A model generated the notes under the pieces. The model ran no database searches. It saw nothing but the letters and a program-made list of their open reading frames with translations, and was not told where the DNA came from. DNA of 64,000 bases from Saccharopolyspora shandongensis. Its GTDB lineage: Bacteria; Actinomycetota; Actinomycetes; Mycobacteriales; Pseudonocardiaceae. Both the position numbers and the translations under genes were made by a program. The stretch spans positions 124,001-188,000 of the forward strand of contig NZ_FNOK01000008.1 of the NCBI RefSeq assembly GCF_900106995.1, given 5' to 3'. This document shows, in pieces, positions 1 through 8,058 of the stretch. Position 1 is the stretch's first letter. Every line of letters starts with the position of its first letter.

Positions 1-632
1 GATCATCAGCAACAGCAAGGAGTTTCCCGTGTCCACCGCAGACCTCGCCGCAGCACGGCGACGGCCGAGGGAAAAGTGCTTGACGAGCAGGGAAGCTGAT
101 GGCGCACGCCACGACGACCTGCCTGATCCGCCAGCCCGCCGGCTGACCGCCCGGGTCCGGTGTGGATTCCATGGCCATTGCCCTGGCGGAAGGTGAACTG
201 TTCGTGCTCGATTTCTCCGTCCACGCAGGGCGATCCTGAAGCGCTGTCGCAGCGGTCCGAAGAGGACTCCGCAAATTCCGCTGCCAGCACGTCGAGTGGC
301 CGCCTTGACTGATCGCCCTGGCCACCGGTTCCGTTGTGGGTAATTCTGCCTACACCGCAAGGATTCCGGGTGGCCGAATGGCCCAGATCACCACCGCCGA
401 GTGCGACCGAGCGTCGGAATTGTCGGCGGCGGGTGATATATCTAAACCACGCGAGGCCGCCGGGGATGCGAAGCGGCCCAGCGCATCGGCTTTCCCTCCT
501 GCCAACGGGACTCGCCCGCGATCAGGGTTGCGCAAGCGCCCTGATCGCGACCTCCGGCACGGCCCCGCCGCCCACCACGCGGCCCGAACCCGCGCCCCCG
601 CCAGCGGGCGCACCGCGAAAGGAAGTTCCGCC
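1..632. other. Left-end region without a supportable gene
   Basis: I find no reading frame here with recognisable protein features. Frames on both strands are low-complexity Arg/Pro/Ala translations typical of non-coding GC-rich DNA. The long forward frame that runs into the Hsp90-family gene from about position 336 has no ribosome binding site at its upstream starts. The stretch may hold the promoter of that gene and decayed remnants of an earlier gene. Confidence 0.5.
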
Positions 633-2507
633 ATGTCCACCACCGCACCCGAGCCCGGGAACCCGGCGGAGCAGGTACCCGCGCGCCCGTTCCAGGTGGA
701 CCTCCGCGGCGTGGTGGACCTGCTCAGCAGGCACATCTACGCCAGCCCGCAGGTGTTCCTGCGGGAACTGCTGCAGAACGGGCGCGACGCGATCGAGGCC
801 CGCCGGCTGCTGGACCCGGCGGCCCCCGAGGGACGGATGCGGATCAAGCCCGCCGCCGCGGGCCGGCCCGACTTCACCTTCTCCGACAACGGGATCGGGC
901 TGACCGCGGCCGAGGCCACCGACCTGCTCGCCACCGTGGGCCGCTCCTCGAAGCGCGACGAGGTGCTGAACCTGCGCCGGGAGGACTACCTGGGCCAGTT
1001 CGGCATCGGCCTGCTCTCCTGCTTCATGGTGTCCGACCACATCACCGTGCTCAGCCGGTCCGCGCGCGGCGGCCGCGCCATCGAGTGGGTCGGGCACGCC
1101 GAGGGCACCTTCCACGTCCGCGAGCTGCCCGAGGACCAGACCGACGCGCTGCCGACCGGCACCACGGTGCGCCTGACCCCGCGCCCGGACGAGGCCGAGA
1201 TGCTCTCCGCGAACCGGGTGCGCGCCCTGGCCACCCGGTTCGGCCAGTACCTGCCGCACGCGGTGGAGGTCGCCGCACCGGACGGAACCCGGGACACCAT
1301 CACCCGCGCGCCGGTCTTCCTGGACCCGCACGCCCACCCCGAGCAGGTGCTGGAGCTCGGCACCGAGATCGTCGGCGCGAAACCGCTCGCCGCGTTCCCC
1401 GTCGAGGCGCCCGGCACCGGTACCCGGGGCGTGGCGTTCGTGCTGCCGTACGCGCCGCCGCCCGGCGGGAACCAGGCGAACCGCGTGTACCTGGGCCGGA
1501 TGCTGCTGAGCGAGCGGGTGGACGACCTGCTGCCCGACTGGGGTTTCTTCGTTCGGTGCGTGCTCGACACGACGGGCCTGAAGCCGACGGCGTCCCGGGA
1601 ATCGTTCGTGGGCGGGGACGACCTGGAGCACACCCGCACCGAACTGGGCGCCCAGCTGCGCCGGTGGCTGCTCGGCACCGCCCGCACCGACCCGCACCTG
1701 TTCGGCCAGGTGATGGGCGTGCACCAGCAGGGCATGAAGGCGCTGGCCGTGCACGACGCCGACCTGGCCCGGATCCTGTTCTCCTGGCTCACGGTCGAGA
1801 CCAGCGCGGGCACCATGAAGGTCACCGACTACACCGCCCTCACACCCCGGGTTCGCTACACCGAGACCGTCGACGAGTTCCGCCAGATCGCGGCCGTGAT
1901 CCCGGCGGACGCGCCCATCGTGAACGCCGGGTACGCCTTCGACGCCGACCTGCTGCGGCAGCTGGTGGAGCTCACCCCGGGCCTGACGCTGGAGCGGGTC
2001 AACGTCACCGCCGAGCTGGACAACCTCAACCCGCCGCCGCTGGCGGACCGGCAATCCGTCGTCGCGCTGGAGGATCGCGCCACCGCGGTGCTGGCGGATT
2101 CCGGCGCGGAGGCGGCGGTGCGCATGTTCGCCCCGGCGGACCTGCCCGCCCTGTACGTGGCGGATCCGGAGGTGCTGCGGCACATCGAGCGCTCCAAGGC
2201 CACCGACGTCGCCCCCACCCTGTGGGCCGGCCTGGTCTCCGAAGCGGACGCGTTCATGGCCAAGCACGCGGCGGTGCGGGGCGCGGACGCGACGGCCCGG
2301 CTGTGCCTGAACTGGTCCAACCCGCTGGTGCGGCAACTCGCGGACGTCCGCGACGAGGCGGTGTTCTCCCGCTCGGTGCGGCTGGTCTACCTGCAGGCGA
2401 TGCTCGCCGGCCACCGCCCGCTGTCCGCCCGCGATCGCCGCCTGCTCACGACGACGATGACCGATCTCGTCCACCTCTCCATCGGATTCGAAAGCGACCT
2501 GGCATGA
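633..2507 (+). CDS. Hsp90-family (HtpG-like) molecular chaperone ATPase
   Basis: Predicted cytoplasmic ATP-dependent chaperone of the GHKL ATPase superfamily, 624 residues, the same size class as bacterial HtpG. The N-terminal ATPase shows the expected motifs: E45 and N49 in ELLQNGRDA, the DNGIGL loop at about 85-90, and GQFGIGLLS at about 121-129 (the lid/glycine-rich box). The middle and C-terminal parts are divergent from canonical HtpG, so a specialised actinobacterial branch is likely. The ATG at 633 was chosen because GGAAG lies 7 nt upstream; longer upstream starts lack a ribosome site. The stop codon overlaps the next start (ATGA), so chaperone and TPR protein are probably made together and may form a chaperone-cochaperone pair; that last point is inference. 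Confidence 0.9.
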   Translation: MSTTAPEPGNPAEQVPARPFQVDLRGVVDLLSRHIYASPQVFLRELLQNGRDAIEARRLLDPAAPEGRMRIKPAAAGRPDFTFSDNGIGLTAAEATDLLATVGRSSKRDEVLNLRREDYLGQFGIGLLSCFMVSDHITVLSRSARGGRAIEWVGHAEGTFHVRELPEDQTDALPTGTTVRLTPRPDEAEMLSANRVRALATRFGQYLPHAVEVAAPDGTRDTITRAPVFLDPHAHPEQVLELGTEIVGAKPLAAFPVEAPGTGTRGVAFVLPYAPPPGGNQANRVYLGRMLLSERVDDLLPDWGFFVRCVLDTTGLKPTASRESFVGGDDLEHTRTELGAQLRRWLLGTARTDPHLFGQVMGVHQQGMKALAVHDADLARILFSWLTVETSAGTMKVTDYTALTPRVRYTETVDEFRQIAAVIPADAPIVNAGYAFDADLLRQLVELTPGLTLERVNVTAELDNLNPPPLADRQSVVALEDRATAVLADSGAEAAVRMFAPADLPALYVADPEVLRHIERSKATDVAPTLWAGLVSEADAFMAKHAAVRGADATARLCLNWSNPLVRQLADVRDEAVFSRSVRLVYLQAMLAGHRPLSARDRRLLTTTMTDLVHLSIGFESDLA

Positions 2508-5296
2508 GCGACGCCGCCAAGACCATCACCGACCTGCTCGACGAGGCCGACCAGACGCCGTACGGCGCGCAGGAGCGCGCGCTGCTCGACCAGGCCATCG
2601 CGCTGTCCGAGGAGGCCGGGCACGAGGAACTCGCCTACGCGGCGCGGATGCGCCTGGTGACCTCGGCGAAGATGACCGGCGACACCGACGGCATGCTCGC
2701 CGCCTTCGCCTGGTGCCTGGGCAAATTCGACTCGGACCCGGTCCGGTTCCCATCGGAGATCACCGGCACCGATTCCTGGGACCTGCTCTGGTACTTCAAG
2801 TGGATGGCCTCCACGGTGACCGGCAGCCTGCAGTTCTCCTCGGAGCAGCTGGAGGCCGTGCTCGCCGACATGGACCGCCGCTACACCGAGGCCGGCGTCG
2901 GCCGCTCCGGCGTGGTGCAGTCGCTGTTCTCCTCGTCCGTGGAGACGGGGCGGCTGGAGGACGCCGAGCGGTTCCGCCTGGAGCTGGAGGCCCTGCCCAA
3001 GGACGACTACTCGCACTGCGAGGCCTGCGCGCGCAGCGAGTTCGCGGACTACCAGCAGACCATCGGCGACGACGCGGCTGCGGTGGCGCTGTTCGACGAG
3101 ATCCAGGAGCAGCGGCTCAGCTGCGGCGAGGAGCCGGAGGGCAACGAGGCCGATTCGCTGCTGCCGCTGCTGAGGCTGGGGCGCGGCGAGGACGCCGCCG
3201 CCGCGCACATGCGCGGCTACCGGGCCGCGCGCGGCAACCCGGACAACATCGCGATGATCGCCCGGCACTGGATCTTCTGCGCGGTCACCGGCAACGAGGC
3301 ACGCGGATTGGCGTTGCTGGAGCGGCACATCCGCGACCTGATGGTGGACCCGATGAACGACCGGCAGAAGTTCGTCGGATCGTGCGCCGCGGCCGTGCTG
3401 CTGGACGCGGTCACCCGGGCCGGCCAGGGTTCGACGCCGGTGCGGCACTCCGACGCCCCGGCGCTCGCGCCGTTGCTGGGCGAGCACGCCGGCCCGTGGA
3501 CGGCCGCAGACCTGGCCGCCACGTTCTGGGCGGCGGCGGACCGGCTGGCGGCGGCGTTCGACGCCCGCAACGGCAACGACTTCCACACCCGGCAGGTGGC
3601 CCGGTCCCGGGCGCTCGCCGACGAGCGCTACGACGTGCCGCTGGAGTCGAGCACCTACACGCCGGTCGTGACGGCCGAGGTCGCCACGACCGAGCCGACC
3701 ACGGCCGAGGACTGGCTGCGGCGGGCCGGTGAGCGCGCCGCGACCGGAGATCACGACGGGGTCGTGGATGCTGCCGAGCGCGCTCTCGCCGCGGGCGGGC
3801 GGGTGATCGCTGCCGACGCCTACCGCGTCGTGGTCCAAGCCCTGGTCGCGCGGGATCAGCACGAGGAGGCCGCGAACGCGCTCGCCGATCGCGGGAAGGC
3901 GCTGCGCGAGCTCGGCCGGGACGACTACGCCGACATCGAGGACCAGATCGGCCTCGCCCTGTACGGCACCGCGACCGCGGCCGACCTGCCCGCGTTCGAC
4001 GCCGCGATCGAAGACGCCCGCGCCCGCGCCGGTCAGGACGTGCTGGCCGATCTGCTCGCAACCCGGGCGGACGTGCTCGGCACCGAGGATCGGATCGACG
4101 AAGCACTGCGCGACGCTCAGGAAGCGGCGGCCCTGCTCATGCCGGTGGCGGAGCCGACCATCGCCGAGCGGCAGCTGCGCAACCACGCCGTGCTGCACCG
4201 CACGTTCCTGCTGATGCTGTCGCAGCGGTTCGAGGAAGCCGCCGGGTCCATCGACGACCTGCTCCGGGACGCCGGGATCGGCAGGCAGACCCGTCAGGGC
4301 GGGCTGCGGATGAAGGCGCAGGCGCTGGCCAACCAGGACCGGCTCGACGAGGCCCTGCAGGCGGCCGAGGAGGCGCTGTCCCTGCAGGTGGCCATCGGTG
4401 ATGCCCGGCTGGTGCTCAACGCCGCCGGCCTGAGCTCGCAACTGCTTTCGGACCTGGGCCGCGACGCCGAGGCCGCGGCCCGCATGCGGTTCGCGCTGCG
4501 GCAGGCCGAGTCCGCCGGGATCACCGGCGCCTTCACCGAGAAGTTCCGGCTCGGGCAGTACCTGACCTGGTCGGACCAGGCCCACGAGGCGATCGAGGTC
4601 ATCGACGAGGTCTACCGCGGCGAATCCGAGACCGGGGCGCCGCCGGTCGCGCTCGGCGAGACCATGCTGGGCCTGGGTGTCGCGGCCCTGCGGGGCGACC
4701 AACCGGGCGTCGCCTACGGCGCGTTCCAGCGGGGGCTCGGGCACGCCGTCGAGGCCGAGCACCTGCCTCTGCAGGTGGGCTTGGCGACGCAGCTGGCGCG
4801 GATGCTGGTGCAGTTCCGCGACGACGAGGCCGTCGAGGTGCTCGACGCCGTGCTGGAGCGGGCGCGCGCCGCCGGGGACGGCCGGTCGGCGCTGCGGATG
4901 CTCAACGAGCGCGGGCTGGCCAAGGCGAACCTGGGCGACGAGTCGGCCATCGCGGACTTCGACGCGGTGATCGCCGAGGCGAACGCCGCGGGCGAGGCGT
5001 GGCTCGCGGCCGACGCCACCGACTCCAAGGCGCGCGAGCTGGCCGGCGCCGAACGCCACGACGAGGCGGTGCAGTGCGCCCTGGCTGCGGCGGACGGGTA
5101 CGCCGCGAGCGGCGACGCGAACGCGGGCGCGAACAGCGAGTTCCTGGCCGCTCAGATCCTGCGTGGCCAGGGTCGCGCGGACGAGGCGCTCGCCTGCTAC
5201 ACCTCGGCCATCGAGCGGGCCGAGGCGCCCGCACTGGTCGAGCGCCTCACCGAACAGCGGGCGGAATACCTCGCGGAACTGGGCCGGAGCGAGTGA
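2504..5296 (+). CDS. Large tetratricopeptide-repeat (TPR) protein
   Basis: A 930-residue, acidic, Ala/Glu/Asp-rich protein made of helical repeats; the spacing of small residues and paired helices is typical of TPR arrays, especially from residue 400 to the end (for example the repeat-like DEALQAAEEALSLQVAIGDA and DEALACYTSAIERAEAP). No signal peptide, membrane segment or enzymatic motif is visible. The start overlaps the Hsp90-family stop by 4 nt, which implies translational coupling. TPR proteins commonly bind Hsp90 chaperones, so a dedicated cochaperone or substrate adaptor is a reasonable inference. A Cys pair (HCEACARSE, about residue 170) is unusual for a pure TPR protein and could bind metal. 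Confidence 0.85.
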   Translation: MSDAAKTITDLLDEADQTPYGAQERALLDQAIALSEEAGHEELAYAARMRLVTSAKMTGDTDGMLAAFAWCLGKFDSDPVRFPSEITGTDSWDLLWYFKWMASTVTGSLQFSSEQLEAVLADMDRRYTEAGVGRSGVVQSLFSSSVETGRLEDAERFRLELEALPKDDYSHCEACARSEFADYQQTIGDDAAAVALFDEIQEQRLSCGEEPEGNEADSLLPLLRLGRGEDAAAAHMRGYRAARGNPDNIAMIARHWIFCAVTGNEARGLALLERHIRDLMVDPMNDRQKFVGSCAAAVLLDAVTRAGQGSTPVRHSDAPALAPLLGEHAGPWTAADLAATFWAAADRLAAAFDARNGNDFHTRQVARSRALADERYDVPLESSTYTPVVTAEVATTEPTTAEDWLRRAGERAATGDHDGVVDAAERALAAGGRVIAADAYRVVVQALVARDQHEEAANALADRGKALRELGRDDYADIEDQIGLALYGTATAADLPAFDAAIEDARARAGQDVLADLLATRADVLGTEDRIDEALRDAQEAAALLMPVAEPTIAERQLRNHAVLHRTFLLMLSQRFEEAAGSIDDLLRDAGIGRQTRQGGLRMKAQALANQDRLDEALQAAEEALSLQVAIGDARLVLNAAGLSSQLLSDLGRDAEAAARMRFALRQAESAGITGAFTEKFRLGQYLTWSDQAHEAIEVIDEVYRGESETGAPPVALGETMLGLGVAALRGDQPGVAYGAFQRGLGHAVEAEHLPLQVGLATQLARMLVQFRDDEAVEVLDAVLERARAAGDGRSALRMLNERGLAKANLGDESAIADFDAVIAEANAAGEAWLAADATDSKARELAGAERHDEAVQCALAAADGYAASGDANAGANSEFLAAQILRGQGRADEALACYTSAIERAEAPALVERLTEQRAEYLAELGRSE

Positions 5297-5509
5297 TCCA
5301 CCGGTGCCGGGGCGGGCGGCCGTCCCGGCACCACATCTGTCCACATTGCACGGTTGCGGCTCGCACCAAGAGGAATGCGCCGGACTGACCGCCACGAACC
5401 GGTTGCGGCCTGCTATCGGGTGGCCCAGCTTGGAAATTTACCGATTGCAGTCTGCAATCAGAATCCGGGAGGCGACGAATGGGCGACACCGAACCGCAGG
5501 TCGCGAACT

Positions 5510-5580
5510 GCAAAAGTGCTCTGGCACTTCACGATGTCGCTGGATGGCTTCGCGGCGGAGCCGGACCACGAGATGGACTG
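5510..5580 (+). pseudogene. 5' fragment of a RibD/dihydrofolate-reductase-like gene
   Basis: The translation contains KVLWHFTMSLDGFAAEPDHE, the characteristic N-terminus of the dihydrofolate-reductase-like (RibD C-terminal domain) family, which normally continues for about 160 more residues. Homology stops after ...EMD, where a TGA appears exactly at the junction with the truncated cupin gene on the opposite strand (about 5580/5581). No start codon with a ribosome site is in frame. I read it as a remnant left by a deletion that joined two genes. Confidence 0.7.
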
Positions 5581-5989
5581 AGGTGCCGCCCGGCCCGGCC
5601 GCCACCCCGACGATCTGGCTGTGGTGGCGCTCGATCCGGTAGACGTGCGGGCAGTTCTTCGGCACGAAGCCGAAATCGCCTGCGCCGAGCAGCTTCTCGT
5701 ACTGCTCGCCGGCGGCGCCCTCGACGAAGAGCCGGACCGCGCCGGCCGTGACACAGAAGGCCTCGTAGGTCTCCGAGTGGGAATGCGCCGGGATCGTGTC
5801 GCCCTTCGGGCCCTCGCAGGTGAACAAGTTGAAGGTGCGCTCGGTCTGCTCGCCGCCGGCGTAGATGGTGATCAGGTCGCCGAACAGGTGCGCGCGGTCG
5901 CCCATCCCCTTCTCGACGAAGTACGGCCTTCCCGGCTCGGGCGGGATGCGCGAGCGGGACCGGTAGGGCGTGGCGAACTCCATCGCCAT
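5581..5989 (-). pseudogene. Truncated quercetin-dioxygenase-like cupin gene
   Basis: The frame starts at 5989 and gives a good first cupin domain: motif 1 HSHSETYE with H69, H71 and E76, and a motif 2 region around PKNCPHVYR with H115, metal ligands expected for a bicupin quercetin 2,3-dioxygenase-like enzyme. Such enzymes are usually near 330 residues with two cupins. Here recognisable sequence ends at about residue 136 (GPGGT), and the frame then runs antisense through the dihydrofolate-reductase-like remnant to a stop at 5438. The gene has lost its second half, though the 183-residue product could still fold as a single cupin. It diverges from the MarR gene, a common arrangement for a regulated dioxygenase. 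Confidence 0.75.
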
Positions 5990-6015
5990 GCGGTTCCTCT
6001 TGGGCGCGACTGTTT

Positions 6016-6039
6016 TGTCAAGCTACCTGACATTTTGTC
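6016..6039. promoter_or_regulatory. Candidate MarR operator in divergent intergenic region
   Basis: Two overlapping inverted repeats lie between the divergent cupin and MarR genes: TGTCA-N7-TGACA (6016-6032) and GACA-TTT-TGTC (6029-6039). MarR proteins usually bind such sites between themselves and a divergent target. Assignment to this MarR protein is inference from position. Confidence 0.45.
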
Positions 6040-6092
6040 GCAGGCGATGGCGGCTGGGTATGCTCGGGGCCCGCTCCCGCACCCCAGGAACC

Positions 6093-6536
6093 ATGACGGC
6101 ACCACCACCGAACCTCCCCCAGCTGCTCGTCGACGCCAAGCGCTGGTTCGACGACGCGCTGCTGAACAGCATGCAGGCGGCGGGCGAACGCCCGGTGACC
6201 GTCGCCCAGGCCGCGGTCTTCGCGAACCTGGACGCGGGCGGGACGTCGATCTCCGAGCTCGCCCGCCGGATCGGCACCACCCGCCAGTCCGTCCACCAGG
6301 CGGTGCACGGGCTGATCGGCATGGGTCTGCTGAAGCAGGTCCCCGACCCGACGTCGGCGCGCAGCCGCCTGGTCCGCACCACCCCGGCGGGAGCCCGCGC
6401 CCACGAGCGCGCCCTGAGGATGATCGCGACCATCGAAGACGTCCTGGCCGAGCAGATCGGCGCCGACGCGGTCGAAGCCCTGCGCGACGGCCTCGACTGC
6501 AACTGGGGCGATCCACCACTGGTCCAGGACCGCTGA
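6093..6536 (+). CDS. MarR-family transcriptional regulator
   Basis: A 147-residue winged-helix regulator. The recognition helix region SISELARRIGTTRQSVHQAV is near residues 50-70, followed by a wing-like segment with TSARSRLVRTTPAG, the usual MarR order. The ATG at 6093 has AGGAA just upstream; longer frames reach back over the cupin promoter without a ribosome site. It diverges from the truncated cupin gene, so its likely original target is broken and it may now be an orphan. The ligand is unknown. Confidence 0.85.
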   Translation: MTAPPPNLPQLLVDAKRWFDDALLNSMQAAGERPVTVAQAAVFANLDAGGTSISELARRIGTTRQSVHQAVHGLIGMGLLKQVPDPTSARSRLVRTTPAGARAHERALRMIATIEDVLAEQIGADAVEALRDGLDCNWGDPPLVQDR

Positions 6537-6573
6537 CGGCGAACACCGCCGCCGCAGGACTCACCGGCCACCT

Positions 6574-6628
6574 TGGAGTGAACGGACCATACGTCCCAGT
6601 AGGCGAGGTGAACGGCCCGTTCACTCCA
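6574..6628. repeat. Dispersed inverted repeat (GTGAACGG family), copy 1
   Basis: Perfect 12-bp arms TGGAGTGAACGG and CCGTTCACTCCA enclose about 31 bp that contain a CGTCCCAGTAGGCGAGG-like core. A related sequence occurs at 57045-57098 with the same order of elements (GTGAACGG..., CGTCCC.ATAG.CGAGG, GAACGGCC, TTCACTCC-like end). Similar material continues to about 6680 and abuts the broken amidohydrolase gene. It is probably a small non-autonomous repeat family. Confidence 0.65.
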
Positions 6629-6671
6629 CCCACCCAAGGCATCCGCGCACGGCCAGTTCGGGGCGAACAGG

Positions 6672-6781
6672 CCGTTCACGAGCACCCGTCCGTCCGCGAT
6701 CGCCAGGTCGGTCACCCATGGCCGAGATTGGTCCATTGTGTACAGTTCTGCTCCGGTCAGGATCAGCTCGGCGACGGCCAT
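6672..6781 (-). pseudogene. 5' fragment of an amidohydrolase gene
   Basis: Starting at the ATG at 6781, preceded by a strong GGAGGAG ribosome site, the translation begins MAVAELILTGAELYTMDQSR, the typical first strands of the amidohydrolase-3 family (usually about 550 residues). After about 36 residues the sequence runs into the dispersed repeat (VNGLFAP is encoded by repeat DNA) and all family features are lost. The ribosome site and start are intact, so a short peptide could still be made, but the enzyme is gone. Confidence 0.65.
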
Positions 6782-6880
6782 GGGGGATCTCCTCCGCGAC
6801 ATTCGGCGTCGAAACCCGGTCTGGTGCAAACCAAGCAACGACGCAACGCCAATCACCCGCCACAGGCAGGCGATGTGCTC

Positions 6881-6924
6881 TCGTGAGTGCTGGTTCCGGT
6901 TCTTACCGGAACCAGCACTCACGA
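6881..6924. repeat. 44-nt TCGTGAGTG-type palindrome, copy 1
   Basis: Perfect 20-bp arms (6881-6900 and 6905-6924) with a 4-nt loop TCTT. The ends TCGTGAGTG/CACTCACGA are identical to those of a second palindrome at 53105-53148, whose inner stem is different. It lies beyond the 3' end of the lipase gene and could serve as a transcription terminator as well as a mobile repeat. Confidence 0.8.
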
Positions 6925-6926
6925 CA

Positions 6927-6956
6927 AACGCCCGCACCTGTGCGGGTGCGGGCGTT
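6927..6956 (-). terminator. Hairpin terminator after lipase gene
   Basis: Perfect 12-bp arms AACGCCCGCACC and GGTGCGGGCGTT with a 6-nt loop sit 11 nt beyond the lipase stop codon. No clear U tract follows, which is normal for actinomycete terminators. Confidence 0.65.
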
Positions 6957-6967
6957 CTCGGGACAGC

Positions 6968-7783
6968 TCAGAGGTTCTTCTGGATCAGCTCGACGTATCG
7001 GTCGATCATGTGGTCGCGGATCCCGTCGGCGGCGGGCGCGAACGCGTCGCTGGTGAACCCCTTGAACTTGTCGGTCAGCCCGGCGGTGAAGGTGATCTTC
7101 TCGTGCAGCTTCCCGCTGCTGTCGAAGTACCGGACGTCGTCGACGTGGTGGAACACCGGCTCCGGCGGGAGCTGCGGGACGACGTCGTTGTTGTTGACGA
7201 ACCGGAACACCCGCGCGGCGAGCGCCTCGTTGTACGGGCCTGCCAGCAGCCGGTCGCAGGTGCGCGGCTGCCCGAAGGTGTAGACGCCGTCCGGGAGCAG
7301 CTGCGGGTCTTCGAAGAAGATCCGGGCGGAGGCGAGCATCGCCAGCGCGCCACCGAGGCTGTGACCGGTGAACCACAGGCTCTGGTCGTCGTCCCGGAAT
7401 CGCTGCACCGCGTCCCGCACCTGCGGGTAGATCGAGTCCAGCGCGCGGCTGAATCCCAGGTGCACGAGCCCCTTCCCGGCGGGGCCGGGAGCGGCCAGCG
7501 TGTTGGTGTCGGACAGCCAATCCTTGATCTTCTTGGGCTCGGTGCCCCGAAAGGCGACGATGACCATCTTGTCGCTACCCGCCGCGAAGGCCTGCGTGTC
7601 CTCGATGGGGAACGACTCGTCGAGCTCGGCGTGGAAGTACTCGCACCGATCGAATCCCCACTCCCGCGTGGTCTTCCGGATCGTCGCCTCGTCGTCGTAG
7701 GCGAGCTTCGCCGCCCTGGCGAGCCAGTACGCGTGCTGCAGGCGGTAGTCGGTCACCGCGTGGTCGAATTCGAGCACCGTCAT
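6968..7783 (-). CDS. Lipase class 3 family protein
   Basis: A 271-residue alpha/beta hydrolase of the fungal-type lipase (class 3) family. The nucleophile elbow GHSLGGALA places the catalytic Ser at residue 142; NNNDVVPQLPP supplies the usual catalytic Asp, and a His in DHMIDRYVE near the C-terminus completes the triad. FRGTEP near residue 79 is the oxyanion-loop motif. No signal peptide is seen, so the enzyme is probably cytoplasmic. The start at 7783 (MTVLEF) fits the family length; an in-frame upstream start at 7837 would add 18 residues without better support. Confidence 0.88.
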   Translation of the reverse strand: MTVLEFDHAVTDYRLQHAYWLARAAKLAYDDEATIRKTTREWGFDRCEYFHAELDESFPIEDTQAFAAGSDKMVIVAFRGTEPKKIKDWLSDTNTLAAPGPAGKGLVHLGFSRALDSIYPQVRDAVQRFRDDDQSLWFTGHSLGGALAMLASARIFFEDPQLLPDGVYTFGQPRTCDRLLAGPYNEALAARVFRFVNNNDVVPQLPPEPVFHHVDDVRYFDSSGKLHEKITFTAGLTDKFKGFTSDAFAPAADGIRDHMIDRYVELIQKNL

Positions 7784-7982
7784 CGTTGGCCTGCATGAGA
7801 AGTCGCAGGTCTCGGCGGGTCGGCGCCGGGGCGCCAAGCGCGACTATGACAAGGGTTCGCGGCGCACATGTGCCTGGTCACTGGAAGGGATGGCCCCTGT
7901 GGCCCGGTTCAGCGACACATCCGAAGAAGGCGAAAGTCCAACGCATTCGCGCCGCCCGCGAGGTCCCAGGGGCGGTCGGGTC

Positions 7983-8013
7983 TTGCGCTCAACCCGGGTT
8001 GAGCCAGCATGCT
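7983..8013 (+). promoter_or_regulatory. MerR-type promoter/operator of the DHA2 transporter
   Basis: The perfect 16-bp palindrome CTCAACCCGGGTTGAG (7988-8003) lies in the spacer between a -35-like TTGCGC (7983-7988) and a -10-like CATGCT (8008-8013). The spacer is 19 bp, the over-long distance that MerR activators correct by twisting DNA. The MerR gene just beyond the transporter is the obvious candidate regulator. Confidence 0.6.
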
Positions 8014-8058
8014 TCCCTCCGATGTGACATCGGTTCTTCCAGCGACAGAAGGGAAAAC

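Noticed and set aside
522-2474. 650-residue open frame on the minus strand opposite the Hsp90-family gene
   Set aside because: Arg/Gly/Val/His-rich translation without domains; it mirrors codon bias of the real forward gene, and Hsp90 motifs prove the forward strand codes.
1085-2503. Upstream extension of the TPR frame to 1403 residues
   Set aside because: The extension is an Arg/Pro-rich shadow of the Hsp90 gene; the ATG at 2504 with stop-start overlap is the natural start.
2387-5395. 1002-residue minus-strand frame opposite the TPR gene
   Set aside because: Composition is that of antisense GC-rich DNA and no domain is visible; TPR repeats on the plus strand are clear.
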